Assembly: GCA_965153455.1 (NCBI GenBank)
Contig: OZ234493.1
Location: forward strand, 12,948,213-13,012,212
DNA: 64,000 nucleotides
Reading direction: 5' to 3'
From: Sphagnum compactum
Lineage: Eukaryota; Bryophyta; Sphagnopsida; Sphagnales
Positions 34,914 through 46,026 of the stretch are shown one piece after another (the stretch's first letter is position 1; the number at the start of each line of letters is the position of its first letter). The position numbers and the translations under genes were made by a program. Under the pieces are notes generated by a model, which made no database searches, was not told where the DNA came from, and saw nothing but the letters and a program-made list of their open reading frames with translations.

Positions 34914-35872
34914 TCAATTTTCTTGAACATCAAGAGGACGTTTAGTTCTGAGTTCAGCTACAAAAATTTGTGCCAATTGTAAAGTTTGTACTCTACTTTC
35001 TTTCCTAGACCATTCTTCCATTGCAATCATAGATTGGGCAATGGACTTTGTAATCTCAATTGCCTCCCTTTGCAATTCAAGCTTCAAAGTTTCAAATTTT
35101 TTTGAAGATTTAGTTAACTTCTGGAAAGCAAATGCCATGTCACCATTCAATCTATGTCTTTTGTTTCCCACAACTTTGCCAAAAACATCAGGTAAATTTT
35201 TTGCATGTGTATGAAGCAATTCAATTGTAGTATTACCTCGAGTGCCCATACTAGATGTATCGACAGAAGTGCCAAATGCAAGAAAAACGGATGGAGGAGA
35301 TTGTGGAGGAGCACTCCCAATATCATCATCATCTGGTAAATCTTGAATCTTCTTCAATGTTCGGTGCTTGAGAAGATCCAGCATGAACATAACCCTGCTC
35401 AAGTCCATTAGGTGTGCCATCTGCCTTTGTTGTGGCTTTCAAAATTGGGTTCATCTTATTGAACCAAACCCATGAAGTAGATGAAGAACTTGTAACATCT
35501 TCTGTTGTCTTTTCTTGAAAATATTTCTTCTTCATCTTGTTTCATTTGTCACAACATTGAGTTGCTGTCCTCACACTTTTTGCAGGAATATGTGTCACAA
35601 GCTTTTTCTGAATGTCTTTTTTTAATCTTGACTTGAAAAGACCCACGGCCAAATGCCAAATATTTTTCCTCATACAAATCTAACAAAGTTGACAAAACAT
35701 CATTTGACCATTGTACTGGCCTCCCATCTCTCCTACTTCGCTAAGATAGACTTGGTTGAGCTATGGCAGATGCATTTGCAGGTAATGAAAGCACTGTAGC
35801 TTGAGACCCTCATGTAGGAGAATGGAAAAGAAGATCCATGTAAGAAAAATCCTTTGGCGATGATTGAGACAT
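34914..35872 (-). pseudogene. Harbinger-associated Myb/SANT-like protein, pseudogene
   Basis: From the ATG at 35872 (minus) the frame reads MSQSSPKDFSYMDLLF and, after two stops, GRPVQWSNDVLSTLLDLY, the start of a trihelix Myb/SANT-like domain. With frame slips it continues to QCCDKNKMKKKYFQEK-type text, STSWVWFNKMNPIL, and an open 168-codon tail (35420-34914) with a helical MAFAFQKLTKSSKKFETL segment. Two-gene PIF/Harbinger elements carry such a DNA-binding protein, which works with the nuclease. The convergent arrangement fits. Stops and shifts mean that neither gene of the pair is intact. Confidence 0.75.
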
Positions 35873-36623
35873 GTTGAGAAAAGAAGAAGAATTGTGTTTA
35901 AGAAGGACTGTGTTTAAAGAAGAACTGTGTTTAAGGAAGGACACAATTTTTATTTTTATTTTTTGAGGTTGTGGGCATGTGAGTTAGCATTACTATTTTT
36001 TGGATTGTGGGTCTTCTGTGCTAGTAGAAGTTTTTTTCTTACAGGATCGGCGGGCTGCAGCAATTTTTGAATAGGACAGTTTGGCAAGAAGAAGCTGAGC
36101 GGACGAGCTGAGCGGAGCGGATGTGCAAGACGGCTTGCACTTCGGCCTCTGAGTGGAGCGAAAGAACGACTGTCAGGGCCACTTTTTGTTGCTGAGCGGA
36201 CGAAATTGTGTGCATGTGCGCAGGCCTTCTCTCTCTCAGCGCAAGAAATGAACATGAAAACATAGCGCGCTCTCTCTCTCTCTCTCAGAGCAAGAAAGTC
36301 TGGATTCTGGACAAGAAAACATAGTTTGGCTGTCTTCAGATATGAATTATCTCTTGCAACCTTTGCCGCTGTCATAATTGTTTGTGTTTTTCCTTTTACA
36401 ACCGTTGGCGTTTCTTCTTCATCTTCTTCTTCCCGTTGAACAGCACAAAGGCGACCGCCGCTGATTACTGGAAGAAGGAGGAATCGTGACAAGGAATTTG
36501 TAAAGTGGATTTTTTTTGGGGAAGAGAACGAACATTCCTCGCAGGATCAGCTTGAGGTATGAATTGCTCACAGTAGATTCATGTCCTAGGTGACGACGAC
36601 ATTACTGTTTTCTTCGGCAACAA

Positions 36624-37330
36624 GATTGCGAGACTGTCTCACTGAGCAAGATGGTGATGATAATGATCTGTGCGATTGTTCTGGGGAAATTCAGAGCTTG
36701 AATTTGTAGAATTGCGCTTCCAGTTCATATTCTTCCTCATCTTCTTCTCTGACAAGATTGCGAGACTGACGATCTTCGATCATATTGCCGCAGCAGGATG
36801 ATGATAATGAACATCTGTGCGATTGTTTTGGAGAATTCAAAGTAGAATAGCAAGCTTCCCGTTCATATCCTTCCTCGTTTTCTTTCTCTGAAGATTACTC
36901 TGAACAAAGAAGATTGCGAGACTGACGATCTTCGATCATATTGCTGTAGCAAGATGATGACGATGATCTCTGCGATTGTTCTGGAGAATTCAGAGCTTGA
37001 ACTAGTAGAATAGCGCTTCCCGTACGTATTCTTCCTCATTTTCTTTTCTCTGACGATTACTCTTACAAGATTGCGAGACTGACGACCTTCGATCATATTT
37101 CCGCAGCAAGATGATCATCATTTTCTTTCTCTGAAGATTATCCTGAAAAATTGCGAGGCCGACAATCTTCGATCATGTTGCCGCAGCAAGATGGTGATGA
37201 TAATGATCTGTGCGATTGTTCTGGGGAATCCAGAGCTTGAATGAGTAGAATAGCAAACTTCCCGTTCGTATTCGTCATCATTTTCTTTCTTTGAAGATGA
37301 TTCTGACGATCTCCGAGATTGCGAGATCTT
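36624..37330. repeat. Expanded ~155-bp leader repeats upstream of RING gene copy 1
   Basis: GATTGCGAGACTGACGATCT or close variants recur at 36624, 36756, 36912, 37069, 37150 and 37317, each followed by GATCATATTGCCGCAGCA, GATGATGATAATG, TGTGCGATTGTTCTGG, AATTCAGAGCTTGAA and CTTCCCGTTC in the same order. Spacings are about 132, 156, 157, 81 and 167 bp. The matching region of copy 2 (about 45660-45870) has the same elements once only. The array lies 200-900 bp before the copy 1 start and is probably promoter, 5' UTR or a 5' intron. Confidence 0.8.
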
Positions 37331-37542
37331 GGATCCTCCTCGCATTATATCATCGTTTGTTTCGGAATACTCTGTGCAATAGCGGCCAAGAAACATTTCG
37401 TTCTTTGGTAGCAAACGCAGAGATAGCAGCTCTCATGCACACAGTAGTGCAGTTGTGATTCTGCTGCAAACACACACACACAAACCAGCGCTCGCTCTTC
37501 TTGCCCGTTGTAAGTACCTTTCTCCTAACTTCGCGTGTGCAT

Positions 37543-40500
37543 ATGTGGGAGAGACAGAAGATGGATGCGAATTTTCAAAAGAGTGTCGAGAATGAACTGG
37601 CGATACTGGATTATGACGCCGATCTTCATGAGCAAATCGTGCCGGTGCTGTGGGACGGAGATCTTTCTGCAACTTTGCGATTTTGCGAGGCAGGATTGGA
37701 GCAAGTCTTGTTTCCGAGTTCATTTGGTCATGTGCTATCTGCAGCTGCAGCTATTCTCAAATCCAAAGCACCAGATGAGAAACAAAAAGCGCAAATAACA
37801 AAGCTATGTTGCCCTGGTCTTTCAATTGCAATCGACAAATGCTTGAATAGCAATCTCGTTGCAGCATGGAGCGAAGATGTTCACATATGCATTTTCCAAG
37901 CTCTGGTCGGTCTCCGGGAACTGGGAGCCGCGATCTTGTCGCAGTTGCCCAATCCGAACGGGCCGCCCCTGGATGCAGTCTGTTTGCTAGAGATCATGAA
38001 GGCATTGGCCGTCTTTGTCGATGATGAGAACAAGTACCACGAGATGTACAGCGAAAGAGGAGCAGCCGCCTTCAAATCATGGAACGTTCCCTGTCAGACT
38101 GAAGAAGCTGCACTGAAGAAATCGTTTGAGAGAATCCACATGAAGTTGTTGAAATCGATGTTACTCACACCATCGTTTTGGCACAAAGTAGTAGATCATT
38201 TCACCAAGCATCTGGAGCAGGGCGCTCCAGCACCAGCTGTGAGGTATTGTCCTATTGTTCCAGGCTCTTCCGATTCTCCTGAACTACAGCATCTATGCAA
38301 ATGACACATTTTTAGAATAGATCCTGATTATGAGAAGACGAAATCTGCCGGAAGAGCTTTGTTGAGCAAGCCGAAAATAAAAGACTTGATCGCAGCTAAC
38401 TGATTCCTTTTCTAACTGTGCTTTGCTTTCAGGGGGGCAAAGAGGTCTTTATTTCAGTTGTTGGACCAAGACAAGGAGATAATATCTGGCATTATTCAAA
38501 CGATGGGTGCTGTTGTCAGTATGGAGCATGTACAGGAGGCAATGATCTCTCCCCTTGAATGTTTTGCTGCATTTTGTAATTGGGTTGTTATTGCTCACTT
38601 GCTGTTGAACTTTTGTTGCCCACTGCATAACAGATGTCTAAATGAGCCAAAGACAGTTCACAATCTAGAGAAAGCAAATTTGATAACTCTAGGTAGGTCC
38701 TTCTTTCTATCAGATTTGACCACCAAAGAGTTGGACATAGTACAATGAGTGTGTCTGTCACTTGATCTCATTCTGGACTATTGGACAATAGGTCCTTCTC
38801 AGGATTTCTTTTCTTTTGTATGTAAGCAGGTTGGCAAGCTTTTCAGGATGTTGATCAAGGAGAGAAAGCTCTTACAGGAGCACATAGCTGCTCTTTGGGA
38901 TGCTGAGACAGCAAGTGCTGCATTTGAGATGGTAATGCAAGGAGACCCAATCAACAAGTGGGAGTCAGATTTATGCCATTGTATAATGAAACTGTGCAAG
39001 TTATGAGCTCATGTGCTTACATATTGTTGTGGATTTTTGGTTGCAGCTCAGAGTTGATGTGCTTGGTTGTCTTCTAGACACCCCAATGTGCTTGATTCCC
39101 AATCCACAAATTCTTGCTTTTGGGGAGTGGTTGGGCAAACTTCAGGTACTTCTTCAGCAAGATTCCATTTTGTTACAACATCTTGTGGGCTTGAGACTTT
39201 GACAATCTAGTGTTGTCGATTTGGGTTAACTTTGCTATTAGTGTTCAAAACAGGGTATACCTGTTGGTGAAGAATTGAAGATACTGTCCTTGATAAAGAA
39301 GCTTGCTGTAATTGACGAAAAAGGAGTGATGGGACACAGGTATGTATATTCAGAGATTGAAGGTCATTGTGGTCCGTAGTAGGTTCAAAGTTTACATGTG
39401 AATGGTCTTGAGTTCAATGACATGTTTTAAATGTGTACACAAAGATGGATTTCTGAGGGATGGCAACCCCTTTACATTTGTAGCTTGATTGATCATTAGA
39501 TAGTTAACTGAGATGCCAAGACTTTTGGATTTGAGCTTTTCTCCATCCAATTGTCTTATTTCACTTGATTTGGTTGATCTAGAATGGACAGCAGCCATTC
39601 AGCCATTCATTATCCATCACATTTCAACCTTTCCTGCTCAGTTTGTGGCAATTGTGTGATTGGCAGGGTGTTTGAGCTCTACTGGAAGCATTCTGCATCA
39701 TTGCCCATGATGACTATCATGGAAGGATTCAAGGACCTTGTTCAGCACTCCAAGTGTGTGGATGATACATCACATAAGGTAAGTCAGTTGCTCCTGAGTC
39801 TCCGGCACTTCAAACATTAATATTTGGACCTGTTCTTGTCCACTTCTTCTACATTCTCTACCAAATTGCACATCTTCATGCCAGCTTGCTCATTGCAGGA
39901 TGGAGAGCATGAGTTTGACATTATGAAAAATGGGAAAGGAAGATTGATGGAGGATCTTAAGAAGGCAGACACTGGAGGGTCTGTCAATGGTTACACCCTC
40001 AATATGTGTGATTCAGATGTATGTAGACTCTAGACTCCCTTAATAAACTGGAGGTCCTGTTTTTTTCTTCTCTATTATAGGTGTTACTTAACACTTCATA
40101 TACTATTAGAGTTCATAGTCAGAAAAAATCGTATATTTTCACTTCTAGCTGCTCATGTTAACCCTCTTGCACACTAGGTGACACAAAAACTGCACACATT
40201 GTGGCTCTATGCTGCATACTAATGAAACCATTAGGAAGTTCAGGGGTTTTCTATGCCACCCAGGTTGAAAAATGTTCAACTTTGCTCTTTTCCTTACACT
40301 TCTATTGAGCCATGTTTATTTCAGAAGGACAAACTACGGGAACAGGAAAAGTTTGTTTTTATTGAGAAATGCAACAAAAGGCTGCACAAATTCCTGGAGT
40401 ACAGGCTTCCAGTGATGCGCAGTGATATTGGTTGGGAGAGCATGCATCGAGCGGAACTGATTCAAGCTTTGCAGACTGGTGTACAAGGGGACCACTCAGT

Positions 40501-41580
40501 TGCAAGGTGTCTTTGAGTAGTCCTTCCTTTCTCCAATTTCTGTGTTCATTGGTTTTTTACTTTGGAGATGCAATTGATCACCATACTGGATTCAGTTCTT
40601 CCTGCCTTCTTACTTTTAGTGTAAAGTCTGCCCACCATGTTGATGTGGCTTGGCTATGTTTTGTGCAGACTGAAAATGATGGAGGAGCTGGAGTTGAAGA
40701 CCCTGAAGACCTTAAATTGTGAGAGCATTTCTCACTTGCAGATTGATAAGAAGCTTATTGAACTGAGCATGCAACAAAAGATACTCTTCTCTGAGCTTAA
40801 CGACAGACACCATAGAGAAAAGATGCAGGTACCATTCATTATCTTGAGTAGATTTGAGTAGATTGTCAGGTTTTTGCTTGAGTTTGGTTTGCACAAGCAT
40901 ATTCAGGTATCTGCTGCTGATGTGAATGAATTACATCCAAAGCTATGCGAACCAAACCATTTGCAAGCCTCAATATAATCCAGGTTTGAATGGCCATGAC
41001 ATTTTTCATGCAGTTCTTTGAAGACTGTCAAACAGACAGGGAGAACATTGTGAAGGAGGTTTTGTACAAGAAAGCCAGGGTGTTGGCATGTGTGGAGGAG
41101 GGAAAGAAACCCATAGATGAATCACTATCAAAGTACTTACGCACAGCTATTGGCCTTCTGAAGGAGGTATTTCACACATTCTAGTTTGTCCCTTTCCCAC
41201 CTTGGCAACCATGTGTGACTTTCGCATCTTCTCTATATCCTACCACTTATCCCTCATTCTGATCATTTTCCTCTGGATATTTGAGTTCTGGGATAGTGTG
41301 CTCACCAGCAGGTGGTCTAAACGTATTGCAGGAGAAGGAAAAGCAGAGGTTACTACTCCAAAAGTTGGAAGAAGCCAAGGAGAATATGCCCAGCTCCCAG
41401 TGTTCAGTGTGCATGCTTGGATGGACTACTCGAATACGAGCATGTTTGCACCCATGCGGCCATGCGAGTGTATGTTTCCCTTGTGCAGAATACTGGTGGA
41501 GGAGTAAAGGACGATGTCCAATATGCAACTCACACCTCTCTGCAAAGCCAGTAATGCTTCCCCATCAGTTGTTCATCTGA
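37543..41580 (+). CDS. RING-finger protein of unknown family, tandem copy 1 (intact)
   Basis: Probable RING-type E3 ubiquitin ligase; family not recognised. Exons: 37543-38243, 38433-38529, 38830-38931, 39047-39145, 39254-39339, 39667-39778, 39899-40018, 40325-40506, 40669-40828, 41014-41166, 41332-41580; 2061 bp, 686 aa plus stop, all in phase. The exon 2 donor is uncertain (38529 or 38514, both in frame). Exon 1 encodes an alpha-helical N-terminal region (LSAAAAILKSKAPDEKQK, then LLEIMKALAVFVDDENKYHE). Exons 8-12 are charged and probably coiled coil. The last 50 residues hold a C3HC4 RING, C-x2-C-x14-C-x-H-x3-C-x2-C-x10-C-x2-C (CSVC, HPCGHASVCFPC, CPIC), of the IAP/LUL-like spacing. I chose ATG 37543 because it aligns with the copy 2 start. 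Exon order and phases are identical in copy 2. Confidence 0.83.
41383..41468 (+). other. 86-bp RING-coding segment absent from copy 2
   Basis: This segment encodes the first half of the RING (first CxxC through the CxH region). In copy 2 the flanks are joined at GAG (50052-50054). GAG borders both ends of the segment in copy 1 (41380-41382 and 41466-41468), which is a 3-bp microhomology signature. Confidence 0.85.
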
Positions 41581-44445
41581 GAGTGATCAACAGTACTGAT
41601 GGATAGAAGTCTGTAGAAGTGAGTTGGAGGTTCAAGATGTAGGCTCCTGTGAATGGATTGTGTGTCATATCTGATACAGGACCTGGGAGACTCAAGCAGG
41701 TGTCCAAGTCAGCAGTACTAGGGGGGCATATGTGTATAGTGTATACCACACTGTGTCATCATGACTTGCAGGAGTTTTACTTGACTTGGGGCAGAGGGTC
41801 TACATCACCAATAATGGAGGCTAAAGCAAATTTTGCTGGATGCTATAGAAAAACCACTTACCTGATTACATACAGAATATCAGACAGGTATTTTCCCAGC
41901 ATTCAGTACAGCTTATCCTGAAGTTCACTGAAGGAACCAGGAGCTGCAGTTTCTTCTGCTGGTGCATCTACTATGATCAAACTGATATGCAATTACTACT
42001 CTTGATTGACAATATACGGGCTGAGGGAGATTCTGGAGACAGGGAGTATGACAACAAAGCAGCACATGGGTGTCAAGTCTTCTTGTGAGGCTGGACATGG
42101 AATGTTGTTGGAAGTGGAGTTCCTAGATTTCATGTTTTTGGTCTTGCAGCCAACAGGATTTTGCAGGAACCAATTGCATGCATCTCTACAATTCATTGTA
42201 TCTCTCACCCTTGTTTAGTCTCTGGTGGTATGATTATCCAGCACTCTACAGAAGTGTATGTATTAGATTTGGCATGTGGAAGATCTGATGAATCAGTTCT
42301 GGGGTTTGATCCTTGGTGGGTTGCAGGGTGATTCAAAAGTTGGGAAAGGAGCACAAAAGAGAGAACTGCTGTTGGAAGTTGATGAAGTCACCAGCAAATG
42401 TTAAGGTAATTAGCCACCACTACAAATCCAATTTCTTTTGTCCAGTTTGAGTCTATTGCAACAATCATTTAGCAGAGGTGGGGGGAACCTTTGAGGAAGT
42501 CTTGTTGTTGTTGTTGGATCCAGATGGAAAGTCCCAATTCTCAAGTTCCATGTCTTTGCATTTGTTACATACGTTGGGTATCATGGATCCTTATATACTA
42601 GCTCTGTATAAGTCATGACTCATGACCCAAACCTCAATGGGCATTCCCAAAATGGCAAGGATGAGGAAGTAGTAAAATCTAGCACCGCATGTTGTCAATT
42701 CAAATGTCCCTCACCTGTTGGCTTTGCCCATTGTGAAGTGAGGGGAAGTTACCAGTTTCAAATGTTATGAACATAAATACTTCAATTGGGTTAATGCAAA
42801 AAATCAACTAAACTCGAGAAGAAATTGGGGACAATTAAGAAGGTTAGTAAACAAGGAAATCAAATAAATGAGACCATTAGGGAACTTAGTAAAAAGCTTG
42901 GGAAAAGGAAATTGGAAGGTCAATTGATCACAAATTCAGAAATAACCAGTCTAAGGGTTGGGGTCGAACTATGATTATTGTGTTCAACCAAATGCCCTTG
43001 GGTGCAATAATGCAAAGCCTTCAAGGTTGTGGGCAATATGTGACAATTCAAAAAAAAAGCTCAACAATTTGTCACACAAACAACAAGCTTAATGTACAAA
43101 ATCTCACAATTTTCTTAAAGAATATGAAGCAAGTACCATAAAAAGTTATATAAGGAACATATTTTGGAAACACTCCATGATTTTAACTTTTCAACTTTGG
43201 AGTCACTATTGAATCACCCCAAGTTTGTCAAATGATATCGATGGTTAAAAATTTCCTTGTGGACTAATTTAACAACACATTAATAGAAACCCAAGGCACA
43301 TTTTTTAGCATGTAACCCAAAAAAAAAAAAGTGTGTGAGAACTTAAATTAAATTTACTTTTGACCTTAGCTATTGACATGACTCATCTAAAACCTATAAC
43401 ATTACACCCTAAACCCTAAACTTGGGCTTTTTTATCACAAATATTCAAGCCTAATGAAAGGTTTTGTTCATCAAAGTACAAGTGTGATGTTAAAGTTTTG
43501 CTAAACTTCAATCCTAATGTACACAATTGCAGTTTGTGAATGGGGTCATGATTTCTTGTGTTGTTTGGCATTGTTAACCAACGTTTTGATATGCAATTCA
43601 AAACACTCTATGAAGGAATCATATACTAGTTACAAAACCTCTTACTTAACATTGGTGTCAACCATCTCTCTCCAATTCCTATATACTTGTGATAATCTTG
43701 GAGTAAATCTTGTGTGCTAGTACATTGAAAAAACGATTATGTTTCATAATATGTATCCACGGTAGAATAATATGTAATATAGTCTTCCAAACTAGAAGAT
43801 TACGTGTTAGAAAATGGTTGGGACATGTTTTGTTTTCACATTCCCATGTTCCAATGACATTCTCTTTTGATGGTCCCATGGCAATCTCTTGTTGTTCCCA
43901 TGTAGTTCCCCATGGTCATTTCATGGTAGGTCATTTCAATTTTGCCAAAGATATATGATTTACACAATAGAGGGAGGTGCTCCAATCAAGGTGTAATGTT
44001 TGGGAACCTAAAGGGCAAAACCCAAGGTCCAAGGAAGAGTGGGAAATTATGCCTCGTAAAGTGACTCAAGCTTGGCAAGCCGAGTATTCCATCCATCCGT
44101 AATCATCCCTCATGAAAATCTTGATGTTCTAATTGGCTCTCAGGTGGCAAGTTACAACCCCTAGTAGTTTTTGACCTCCATTTCATTAATGACCTACCAG
44201 TTACCACAAGGTACCACCCTCGGCTCTCATTGGTCGAATGACTTTTGTAACCCTTGGCCACTTGGATGAAAATTTCGTATTCGCTATTTACATGGATGAA
44301 AAGGATGGCATCTTGATTCTCATGAGGGATGGTAGTGTCCAAAGCTAAGGTATCAATTTCTTGTAACCAATGACTTTGAGCCCCTCACCTAGTCCATAAT
44401 ACATACTATAAACTACGGCCCTAACTATGAAGATTTCGACTATGC
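41581..44445. other. 3' flank of copy 1 and gene-free spacer
   Basis: 41581-42290 aligns with 50151-50810 downstream of copy 2, so the duplication extends through a 3' UTR or flank. A stretch at about 42330-42410 looks exon-like (AG before, GTAATT after, open for about 25 codons) but has no counterpart in copy 2. From 42420 to 44440 I see no gene. Telomere-like ACCCTAAACCCTAAAC lies near 43405-43420. Diverged relatives of the minisatellite unit appear at 44100-44345. Confidence 0.5.
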
Positions 44446-45166
44446 GTGTTTGGATGAAGATTTTGTAACCGGTTTTTTCATGGATGAAAAGCAGGGCATC
44501 TCAACCCTAAAACCCTAAAAAAACCCATTCTCACAAGGGATGGTTTATATCCGGTAACCGGCTTCAGGGTGTTTGGATGAAGATCTTGTAACTGTTTTTT
44601 GCACGGATGAAAAGGAGGGCGTCTCAACCCTAAAACCCTAAACCCATTCTCACAAGGGATGGTTTATATCCGGGTAACCGGCTTGAGGGTGTTTGGATGA
44701 AGTTTTGTAACTGTTTTTTTGCATGGATGAAAAGGAGGGCATCTCAACCCTAAAACCCTAAACCCATTCTCACAAGGGATGGTTTATATCCGGGTAACTG
44801 GCTCGAGGGTGTTTGGATGAAGAGTTTGTAACTGTTTATTGCATGGATGAAAAGAAGGGCATCTCAAACCCTAAAACCCTAAGCCCATTGTCACAAGGGA
44901 TGGGTTATATCCAGTAACGGGCTTGAGGGTGTTTGGATGAAGATTTTGTAACTGTTTTTTGCACGGATGAAAAGGAGGGCATCTTAACCCTAAAACCGTA
45001 AACCCATTCTCACAAGGGATGGTTTATATCCGGTAACCGGCTTGAGGGTATTTGGATGAAGATTTTGTAACTGTTTTTTGCATGGATGAAAAGAAGGACA
45101 TCTCAACCCTAAAACCCTAAGCCCATTCTCACAAGGGATGGTTTATGTTCCGGTAACCGGCTTGAG
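44446..45166. repeat. Six-unit ~120-bp minisatellite with CCGGTAACCGG and CCCTAAA words
   Basis: Units begin with GTGTTTGGATGAAG near 44446, 44569, 44689, 44809, 44929 and 45048 (periods 123, 120, 120, 120, 119, then the end). Each contains GTAACTGTTTTTTGCATGG, ATGAAAAGGAGGGCATC, CAACCCTAAAACCCTAAACC, a TTCTCACAAGGGATGG word and the palindrome CCGGTAACCGG. The array sits between the two copies of the RING-gene duplication. The segments flanking it share TAGTCCATAATACATACT (near 44391 and 45233). Confidence 0.9.
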
Positions 45167-45217
45167 GTTGTTGGTTACCGGAAATACCTTGGGCACTATT
45201 TCCGGTAACCAACTACC
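45166..45217. repeat. 21-bp-arm hairpin at the end of the minisatellite
   Basis: The left arm 45166-45186 and right arm 45197-45217 are reverse complements with one mismatch, separated by a 10-base loop. The stem contains GGTTACCGGAAATA, which extends the CCGGTAACCGG palindrome found in every minisatellite unit. A further CCGGTTAC follows at 45223. Confidence 0.88.
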
Positions 45218-46026
45218 TCTCGCCGGTTACCTAGTCCATAATACATACTGTAGAATACGACCGTAACTACGCTACTGTACGACGTTCCTACGGAGCGTAG
45301 GGCTCTAGTGCTTTTCACTTTTGCGCTGGGCGGCTGCTCGGAGGGTCGAAGCTCCGAAACCCGCACTTCACAAGCCATTGAAAAGCGAGCCGGATTCAAT
45401 TAAGTTAACTCTTTGCAGTAGCTGCTGAAGTGCTCGAACTTCATAATCTCATCTTCATCATCTTCTTGTTCTTTTTCTCGGCTGAGCAACAACAACAACA
45501 ACAAGACCCTGACCGCCGCTCCTCACTCGAACAGGAATAGCGATGAGGAATTCGTGAAGTCGGAACAGATCAACAAACCTTCGCAAAGACTGACTTACAT
45601 CTTGAGGTCTGAATTCTTTCCTACTGTCCTACGTAGCCCCTGCATTGTTCTTTTCACCGGTGACAAAGATAGTTTTGCGAGACCAGGACGATCTTCTTCT
45701 TTTTCGATAATAGAATTTGCACAGTGCCATGATGATGACCTTGTTTGTGGTATTGTTAGATGCGGAATTTAGAGCTTGAAATCGAATAAGAATTTCCTTT
45801 CGTAATCTTCGTACTCGTTTTCTTTCTCGATTATGAAGCTAGACTGGCGATCTCCGAGATTAGGATCTTGGATCGATCGTTACAGAATATGTTCCTTTGT
45901 GTTCTAGTCTGTGCAATAGCGAGCAAGAAATATGTTGTTGCTTATGCGGTTTTTTTTGGTAGCAGATGATTGCAGGGATAGAGCTCTCATGAATGGAGAC
46001 AGTGTAGTTGCTATTCTGCACACATC

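Noticed and set aside
35956-36492. 178-codon minus-strand open frame (MSRFLLLPVISGG...)
   Set aside because: It lies in the 5' region of RING gene copy 1, contains GA-repeat-derived RERERAR text and no recognisable domain; composition is that of a leader with microsatellites.
37433-37723. Minus-strand frame over the start of copy 1, and the similar frames at 45904-46438 over copy 2
   Set aside because: Both are antisense to exon 1 of the duplicated genes; their mutual similarity simply reflects the duplication.
39584-39666. Possible extension of copy 1 exon 6 to the acceptor near 39580 (reading MDSSHSAIHY...)
   Set aside because: The same extension in copy 2 hits a TGA in frame, while the acceptor just before GGTGTTT keeps both copies open and in phase.
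43400-43425. True telomere or chromosome end (also at 1913-1926 and 59393-59412)
   Set aside because: Only two or so TTTAGGG-type units occur at each place, surrounded by ordinary sequence; these are interstitial motifs.
44446-45166. CRISPR-like array
   Set aside because: Units are contiguous ~120-bp tandem repeats without unique spacers, in a plant nuclear context.
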